Part shown: positions 37,970-43,152 of the stretch, in pieces
Layout: every line of letters begins with the position of its first letter
How positions within the stretch are numbered: the stretch's first letter is position 1
Source: Nitrosopumilaceae archaeon
GTDB taxonomy: Archaea; Thermoproteota; Nitrososphaeria; Nitrososphaerales; Nitrosopumilaceae
DNA length: 43,152 nt
Assembly: GCA_900620265.3 (NCBI GenBank)
Contig: UYNY03000084.1
Location: 1 to 43,152, forward strand
Direction: 5' to 3'
Position numbers and translations under genes: made by a program
The notes under the pieces: model-generated
Seen by the model: only the letters and a program-made list of their open reading frames with translations
Told to the model about the DNA's origin: nothing
Databases searched by the model: none

Positions 37970-40900
37970 CTAGCGCGAGTGCAGGTACTGGATGGCGCGG
38001 GCCTCCTCTGAGCGCAGGAGATCCATCAGCTCGGGGGTCAGGCGCTCGGCCTTTACGGGGGCGTCGATGGAGAAGGACTTGCCGACGGTGTTCTCGATGG
38101 ACCCAGAGTCGAACACCAGCCTGGCCTTTTCGCGCTCGGCCTCGAGCAGGTCCTCAAAGCCCGCGTGGATCCTCGTCATGACGGTCACCTCGGGGTCCTG
38201 CAGCCGCTCAAAGCCGGCATGGGTGAGCTGGAACCATGACCCGTACGAGTTGCGCAGCCACGCGAACCCGTCCTGGTCGGTCCAGACGTCGTACCTGCGG
38301 TCCTCCTGGACGAGCCGGACCGTCTCGACGGGGTGCTGGTTGCCGCGCTTTATCGAGAACTGGGCCGTCTTTGCCGGCAGGAGCGGGTCGCCGGTGAACT
38401 CGACGCCGTCGTTGACGTAGGTGGTAGTTATCCGGCGGTCTATATCCATGGCAGAGATCGCCATCACGTCCGACTTTAGCGGGGCAGTCACCCGGAACTG
38501 GATGGTGAACTCGTGGCAGACGGCGTCAGTCGACGCGTTGCACCTCGTGCTGCTGGCCGACACGGCCGTGCCCTCCGGGTCCAGGAGGCCCTCCTCCTGC
38601 TCGTGTATTATATCCTCGATGGTATACTCGAGGTTCTCGCCGTACTCGACCCCGAGGCGCACCTTTATCTCGGCCTCGGCGTCGGTCACGCGCGAGAGAT
38701 CCGGAACGCCGAGCGAGAGGATCACCTCCTCGAGCGGCCAGTCGGAGAAGGCCTTCATGGTGACCGTGTTGGTCTCGCCGATCGGGGCTGACGCCCTCTC
38801 AAAGTCGACGTGGTAGTTGTCAGAGACGGTGAACGTCCTCCCGTTGAACGAGAACCCGCCGGCGACCAGCTGCTCGTTGCCGGCCCACGTCCTGCCGAAC
38901 GTGGGGTTGAACTTCCAGTCGTCGTCAGAGACGCGGCTCTGTATCAGGATATCCAGCGAGACGCGGGCCGCCGAGGTCATCCCGGCCTCATAGTCCTCGC
39001 AGTCGTATATGGCCACGTACCTCCCGGGGGGGGCCTGTCTGAGGAACTCCGAGACGGTGATGCCGTTCTCGCCAAGGTCCACGTCGGCCCCGACCGGCAC
39101 GCCGTACTGGATGGTCCTGTCAAGGACCTTCAGGATGGCGCCCGCCTCGGCCTGGCTCATCCTGTTGCTCACCGCGATGTCCGGCTTGCCGTCGCCGAGC
39201 CTGGCGGCCGGCACCTTTATGGGGTTCTCGTCGATGAACGCGGCCGCCGTGATGAGGGGGGTGAGCTCGCGCTGGCCGGTGATCGACGCGATGGCGGGGT
39301 TTGACATGCACTGTATCCTCGTCTCGTCAAACTTTGCGCCCGGCCCCTGGGTGATCCTCATCGAGCCGGTGAACTCCCTGCCGTCGAACGTAAAGACGGG
39401 CGCCTCCAGCTGCCTGATCAGGTCGGTCTGCTCGACCACCGAGACCGCCCTGCTGACGGGGGCCGCCGTGCCGCCGTTGAACTCGCACTGGTAGATGACC
39501 TCGTACTCGCCAAGCTTTGTCGTGTCGACCCGCTGGCCCACCACGGTGGCGTTCTTTGCAAGCGGCGCGCCGAACTCGCCGTCCGGGTGCAGGCAGAGGG
39601 CGCCCGGCTCGAGGTAGAGCTCGCCGAGCCCGAGCTCCAGCGGCTCGAGCTCGTCGACGGGCACCACGTCCTCAAAGACCGGCTCCGCCGAGCTTTCCGC
39701 CCCCACGTACTTTCTTGGCAGGATGGTGGGATCATCTATCGAGCTCGTGATCATCGTATAGTTGGTGGCCGTGTTGCCAAAGTTGTCGCGGCAGGTGAAC
39801 GTGGCGTTCATGGCACCGACGAACTCGACCTTTGGCTCGTCGATCACCCCGAGGTAGCTGTGCACGAACGTCCTGGCGAACGACTTTTCGGGCAGCGGCT
39901 TTAGTGCGGTCCCCTCGAGGGGTATCACACGGTCGCCGACGGGGGTCACCGGAAAGTTGTCGACGCACGTGGCGCCCGGAAGGTCGGCGACGGGCGGCAG
40001 CGGGGGCGAGTACTGGTCGTCCGTGTCAAGCAGCACCGACTCGTGGTCCGGGGTTATCACGGGGGCCGTCCTGTCGTCGATGACCATGACGGTGCCGCCC
40101 ATGCTGGCGGAGTTCCTGCGTTCGTCGACGCACGTGTACGTGACCGGATAGTCGCCCTTTTCCATGACATTGACCGTCCCCACAGCATTCACCTCTGCGT
40201 ATCCAGTCCCGTCCCGGTTGTCGTTGCAGTCGGCCACCGGCGGGACGTACGTCTCGTTGAGGACCTGCATGTACGGTTCAACCCGGGGGTGGACGGTCGG
40301 CTGGGTCCTGTCATCGACGTCCGCTATGATGGACTTGACGGATTCGTTGTCCTTTGCATCGGTGCACATGAAGGTGATCGTCTGGTTCCCTATCATGTTG
40401 ACGTCCACGTCGTCCGACGTCCTCGTGGCATCCGTCATGTCATCCTTGAGGCCGGACGGATCCTCGCACGTGGCCTCGATCTCCGGGTTCTGGGCATCCA
40501 TGGCAGAGCTCAGCGCCACGCCCCACTCGTACTTTGTAAAGTTCGCGATGTTGAACATGAAGGTGGGGCCCGTGATATCCTGCTGGATAATCCGCGACAC
40601 CTGGGCGGCGTTGCCGTCGCTGTCCACGCACGAATATTGCCCGTAAAAGACGTCCGAGTCAGCCGGCAGCGGGGAGCCGTCGGCCAGGCCGCCCGTGTAC
40701 CTGGTGGTCACGTCGAGGTTGCCGTCCTCGGGATCGCCACAGGTGGCGCCGAACTCGTGGTAGTTGATGTCCTTGTCCACTATCTGCACCACGTCGTTCA
40801 GCAGGCGTATTGACGGCCCACCCATCTCGACCGGATCATCGTCGAGTATCTCCACCGTGCGGGTGAGCGGGGGCAGGTTGCTGGGATCAGTGCAGCGGTA

Positions 40901-42358
40901 TTCGACGGTACTGGTGCGCTCGCTCGACATGGTATCGATCGTGGGAAGCGCGGCGGCGATCCCCGAGGTGCCAATTTTGACGCAGATGATCCCGAGGTTG
41001 GGCAGCGCCGACGGCTCGGTGCCGTTCTTTATGCGCAGCGGGTTCGGGCCAAGCAGAAAGCTCGTGTTGCTGGTGGCGGAGACGGTCACGCGCCGAAGCT
41101 CGCTCGTGTCAGCCTCGTTGCCGGCCGAGTCCACGCACTGGTACTCGACTAGCCAGTTCTGGGGTATGGACGTGTCCAAAAAGTTGGACCAGCCCACGTT
41201 GGTAGGATTGTCGGACAAATAGTACCGTATGTGCGATATCGGCAGGTCGCCATCCTGCGCGTCGTGGCAGGTGGCCCCGTGCTCCACGTACGTACCGCCC
41301 TGGTTCAGGTTAAGGCCCGTACGGGTCGCCCCGGGCGGGGGGAGGATCGTCACCACGGGGGCCTCCGTGTCGGCACCCTCCCGGACAAAGACGTTCAACG
41401 TAACCGTCTTTGCCTTGTTGCCGACAAGGTCTATACAACGGTATGTAAGCTTGTGTGTGTCAACTTCCATGTCGACGACCGCCGCGGTGGATATCGCCGG
41501 ATCCGCGATGCCGGTTATATCCTGAGGCGAGGTCTGGTTGTCGTAGCATTTTGCACCCGGATCCTCGAACGTGGAGTCCTTTGCCACGGTATAGATATTA
41601 CCGGGGTGGTTCAGTATGATGACGGGATCCTCGGCATCAGGGCCCAGTGTCGTAGATCCGAACATGATGCACGGGACAAACGTGGCCAAGGGATGCACCG
41701 TATCGGTCTGGACGGTGGTGGTGCCTCCGACGTTCCGCACCACTGTGTCCATACCACCGAACGTGAGCACCGACCAGGAATCTTCAGCGTTGGAACCAAA
41801 TGTCCTGTATTCCGCAAGATCCACGTCGGTGTTTACAATCCGCTTTACTATATCCTGCGCGATGTTATTAAGCGTGGCGGAGTTCTTTATGCCCCTTACC
41901 GCGTAGATGTCGTCCTCGGGGTTATCCTCGTCCGACAGCTCTGCAAGCACTGTCGCGGGTGCAAAGAACGAGTATGTGCCAGAGACCTCCTGGCTAAAGT
42001 TGTACACATGGACCACCTTGCCTGTGGAGACTGCCTTTATCTCAAAGAAGGCAAGGTTGGCGTTGGAACGGCCAATATCGTTGTTCCCGGTCAGGACAAG
42101 CGTGACATCAAGCCCGCTGGCATCAAGGGATACGGACGTGCCGGCTTTCGTATCAAAGAATATGCCGCAGGCATTAGGTGCCTCGTCCCCCTCGTGCAGA
42201 AAGAGCCCGCCGTCAATATGCTCCGCGGGGAACGCCGCGTGGGCCTCCCCGGCTCCGACAAGAGCGAGGGCCAGCACGCCAAGAACCGCTGCAGGGATAC
42301 AGGCACCAGAGACACCAACGCCCCCCGCCCCCGATCGAAGGGCATTGCGGCCATTCAT
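37970..42358 (-). CDS. Giant secreted HYR/Ig-like repeat protein (paralogue 2)
   Basis: A 1462-residue protein with the same plan as the one at 6348-10622: a signal peptide (VLGVLALALVGAGEAHAAFP), AEHIDGGLFLHEGDE start, a series of Cys-paired Ig/HYR modules (GATCHDAQDGDLP, VTYTCVDERRNS, ATFTCRDNFGNTA), and a conserved C-terminal region ending LLRSEEARAIQYLHSR. Similarity to paralogue 1 is highest in the C-terminal part, where long blocks are almost identical even at DNA level (about 38000-38440 against 6370-6810). No membrane anchor. ATG 42358 is 23-32 bp from a strong TATA box; TTG 42361 is the alternative. Likely a surface or matrix protein. Confidence 0.9.
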   Translation of the reverse strand: MNGRNALRSGAGGVGVSGACIPAAVLGVLALALVGAGEAHAAFPAEHIDGGLFLHEGDEAPNACGIFFDTKAGTSVSLDASGLDVTLVLTGNNDIGRSNANLAFFEIKAVSTGKVVHVYNFSQEVSGTYSFFAPATVLAELSDEDNPEDDIYAVRGIKNSATLNNIAQDIVKRIVNTDVDLAEYRTFGSNAEDSWSVLTFGGMDTVVRNVGGTTTVQTDTVHPLATFVPCIMFGSTTLGPDAEDPVIILNHPGNIYTVAKDSTFEDPGAKCYDNQTSPQDITGIADPAISTAAVVDMEVDTHKLTYRCIDLVGNKAKTVTLNVFVREGADTEAPVVTILPPPGATRTGLNLNQGGTYVEHGATCHDAQDGDLPISHIRYYLSDNPTNVGWSNFLDTSIPQNWLVEYQCVDSAGNEADTSELRRVTVSATSNTSFLLGPNPLRIKNGTEPSALPNLGIICVKIGTSGIAAALPTIDTMSSERTSTVEYRCTDPSNLPPLTRTVEILDDDPVEMGGPSIRLLNDVVQIVDKDINYHEFGATCGDPEDGNLDVTTRYTGGLADGSPLPADSDVFYGQYSCVDSDGNAAQVSRIIQQDITGPTFMFNIANFTKYEWGVALSSAMDAQNPEIEATCEDPSGLKDDMTDATRTSDDVDVNMIGNQTITFMCTDAKDNESVKSIIADVDDRTQPTVHPRVEPYMQVLNETYVPPVADCNDNRDGTGYAEVNAVGTVNVMEKGDYPVTYTCVDERRNSASMGGTVMVIDDRTAPVITPDHESVLLDTDDQYSPPLPPVADLPGATCVDNFPVTPVGDRVIPLEGTALKPLPEKSFARTFVHSYLGVIDEPKVEFVGAMNATFTCRDNFGNTATNYTMITSSIDDPTILPRKYVGAESSAEPVFEDVVPVDELEPLELGLGELYLEPGALCLHPDGEFGAPLAKNATVVGQRVDTTKLGEYEVIYQCEFNGGTAAPVSRAVSVVEQTDLIRQLEAPVFTFDGREFTGSMRITQGPGAKFDETRIQCMSNPAIASITGQRELTPLITAAAFIDENPIKVPAARLGDGKPDIAVSNRMSQAEAGAILKVLDRTIQYGVPVGADVDLGENGITVSEFLRQAPPGRYVAIYDCEDYEAGMTSAARVSLDILIQSRVSDDDWKFNPTFGRTWAGNEQLVAGGFSFNGRTFTVSDNYHVDFERASAPIGETNTVTMKAFSDWPLEEVILSLGVPDLSRVTDAEAEIKVRLGVEYGENLEYTIEDIIHEQEEGLLDPEGTAVSASSTRCNASTDAVCHEFTIQFRVTAPLKSDVMAISAMDIDRRITTTYVNDGVEFTGDPLLPAKTAQFSIKRGNQHPVETVRLVQEDRRYDVWTDQDGFAWLRNSYGSWFQLTHAGFERLQDPEVTVMTRIHAGFEDLLEAEREKARLVFDSGSIENTVGKSFSIDAPVKAERLTPELMDLLRSEEARAIQYLHSR

Positions 42359-42380
42359 CAAGATAAGCCCCCATGCCTAG

Positions 42381-42390
42381 TATATAAAAA
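42381..42390 (-). promoter_or_regulatory. TATA box of giant gene 2
   Basis: Minus strand TTTTTATATA, about 27 bp before ATG 42358. The same kind of box precedes giant gene 1. Confidence 0.7.
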
Positions 42391-42540
42391 CATAGATCAA
42401 AAACCAGCCATTCGGGGTGAGAAAGCCGCCGTGCCGTCACGTATGATCGATCTTGGATCGGGCAATCCGCTGAACGCACGGGCCGATCGGCATATCGTCA
42501 TCGACCCCCCTGACGTAACGGCAGGAAGACGTGCCGAACA

Positions 42541-42567
42541 CCGCCCTGGGGCCGCCCCGCAGGGCGG
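42541..42567. repeat. 8-bp inverted repeat in the spacer before the transposase gene
   Basis: CCGCCCTG (42541-42548) and CAGGGCGG (42560-42567) around an 11-nt GC-rich loop. It is the only structure I see in the ~300-bp spacer 42391-42680, which otherwise lacks a supportable gene. Confidence 0.5.
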
Positions 42568-42680
42568 GTCCGGGAAGAGGTCGGGGGGGATTTCGGGGAG
42601 GCACCAGCAAGCAGGACTGCCCCACCACATGCCTATAGTTACGTGCAAAAGTTTCTGAACTAGATCCAATCGTCCATAAC

Positions 42681-42690
42681 AGTTATTGAT
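42681..42690 (+). promoter_or_regulatory. TATA-like box of the transposase gene
   Basis: AGTTATTGAT, about 26 bp before ATG 42711. Confidence 0.5.
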
Positions 42691-42710
42691 CGCGCCCCCC
42701 GTGTAACGGC

Positions 42711-43152
42711 ATGCACCAGTTGGACAAGGAGGAGTTCAGGAGGGCGTACAAGGCAGAGCGCGACCCGAACATGTGCAGGAGGCTGGCGGCGGTATGGCAC
42801 TTCGTGTATCTTTGCAAGGACATAGAAGACGCCGCCGAGGACTCGATGTGCAGCAGGAACACCGTGTATGATTGCAGGTGGAAGTACCTGTCGGGCGGCA
42901 TTGACGCCCTCCGGGACTCCCCCCGGTCCGGCAGGCCGCCAAAGGCGGGTAAAAACACGATGATGCGCATAAGGAGGATCGTGGAGTCCATGGACGGGAT
43001 CATGCCAAAGGACGTGCGTGACCTTATACACGAAAAGTCAGGGACGTGGCTGCACACCAACACGGTGAGGCGCCACATGCACAAGTGGGACATGTCTCCA
43101 AAGACGACCACCAACATACACGTAAGGGCCGCGTCACCGGGGGAGGTCCGCA
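42711..43152 (+). CDS. IS630-family transposase, N-terminal part (runs off the window)
   Basis: 147 codons, open to the window edge. The N-terminus is a helix-turn-helix with the IS630/Tc1 layout: MCRRLAAVWHFVYLCKDIED, NTVYDCRWKYLSGGIDALRD, then SPRSGRPPKAG, followed by a second helical DNA-binding part (PKDVRDLIHEKSGTWLHTNT and VRRHMHKWDMSPK). In this family the pattern (T)VYxWxxxxxxGGxxxLxDxxRSGRPPK precedes the DDE domain, which lies outside the window. The frame is intact as far as visible. ATG 42711 fits the TATA box. Whether terminal repeats flank it cannot be checked here. Confidence 0.75.
   Translation, partial: MHQLDKEEFRRAYKAERDPNMCRRLAAVWHFVYLCKDIEDAAEDSMCSRNTVYDCRWKYLSGGIDALRDSPRSGRPPKAGKNTMMRIRRIVESMDGIMPKDVRDLIHEKSGTWLHTNTVRRHMHKWDMSPKTTTNIHVRAASPGEVR

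Noticed and set aside
41231-42658. A 475-codon plus-strand open frame opposite giant gene 2, and a possible short gene inside its 3' end (42431-42658, reading MIDLGSGNPLNARAD)
   Set aside because: The long frame is antisense to a gene with signal peptide, repeats and promoter, and open antisense frames are expected in GC-rich coding DNA. The short part recalls a methyltransferase glycine loop, but the rest is low complexity and no promoter fits.

Overview
This GC-rich window looks like the chromosome of an ammonia-oxidising thaumarchaeon (Nitrososphaerota) of the Cenarchaeum type. The evidence is archaeal information-processing genes (Rpo7, Spt4, eL15, eL31, eL39), a HerA/NurA/Mre11/Rad50 operon, a two-domain copper nitrite reductase of the AOA kind, a divergent FtsZ homologue, multi-cupredoxin proteins, and very large secreted HYR-type proteins. 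Genes are tightly packed, often overlapping by 1-25 nt. Most transcription units have a TATA-like box about 25-29 bp upstream of the start codon, which implies mostly leaderless mRNAs, many with GTG or TTG starts. I used this spacing to choose many starts.

Layout. 1-6.3 kb is housekeeping: a SprT-like metalloprotease, a GTP-dependent dephospho-CoA kinase and an Mrp Fe-S ATPase on the minus strand; rpo7-spt4-nadC on the plus strand; then nadA with a TPR gene, and nadX, on the minus strand. Together nadX, nadA and nadC make de novo NAD from aspartate. 6.3-11.7 kb holds a 1424-residue secreted HYR-repeat protein and, divergently, a protein with S-layer-like domains. 11.8-18.1 kb is nurA-herA-mre11-rad50, a translationally coupled DNA-end-resection operon. 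18.1-21.4 kb is an accessory-looking block: a protein with an antitoxin-like C-terminus, an Mrr-type nuclease with C-terminal zinc fingers, a 38-aa ORF, a 63-aa two-TM protein and a CARF-like/winged-helix regulator.

21.4-27.4 kb is rich in envelope proteins: a Kazal plus triple-plastocyanin protein, a HEAT protein, a TlpA-like thioredoxin, several secreted or anchored proteins, a probable 26-aa membrane microprotein and eL15. 27.4-36.0 kb has serA, nirK, fumC, a tRNA methylthiotransferase, the FtsZ-like gene, eL31 with an extraordinary low-complexity tail, the 52-aa eL39, a NUDIX hydrolase and a MetF-like protein; the last two diverge from one shared TATA element. 36.0-37.1 kb is visibly decayed DNA (frameshifted gene fragments, an inverted repeat). 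It is followed by a small HYR/fibronectin-III secreted protein and a second giant HYR protein, a close paralogue of the first. The window ends inside an IS630-like transposase gene.

The most unusual items are the paired giant HYR proteins with a nearly identical 3' part, eL31 with a ~170-residue tail, the triple cupredoxin whose third site lacks the axial Met, the FtsZ homologue without a tubulin signature loop, the candidate sensor/nuclease block at 18-21 kb, and the small genes at 20.2 and 24.3 kb. All functional calls are from reading the sequence; no database search was run.
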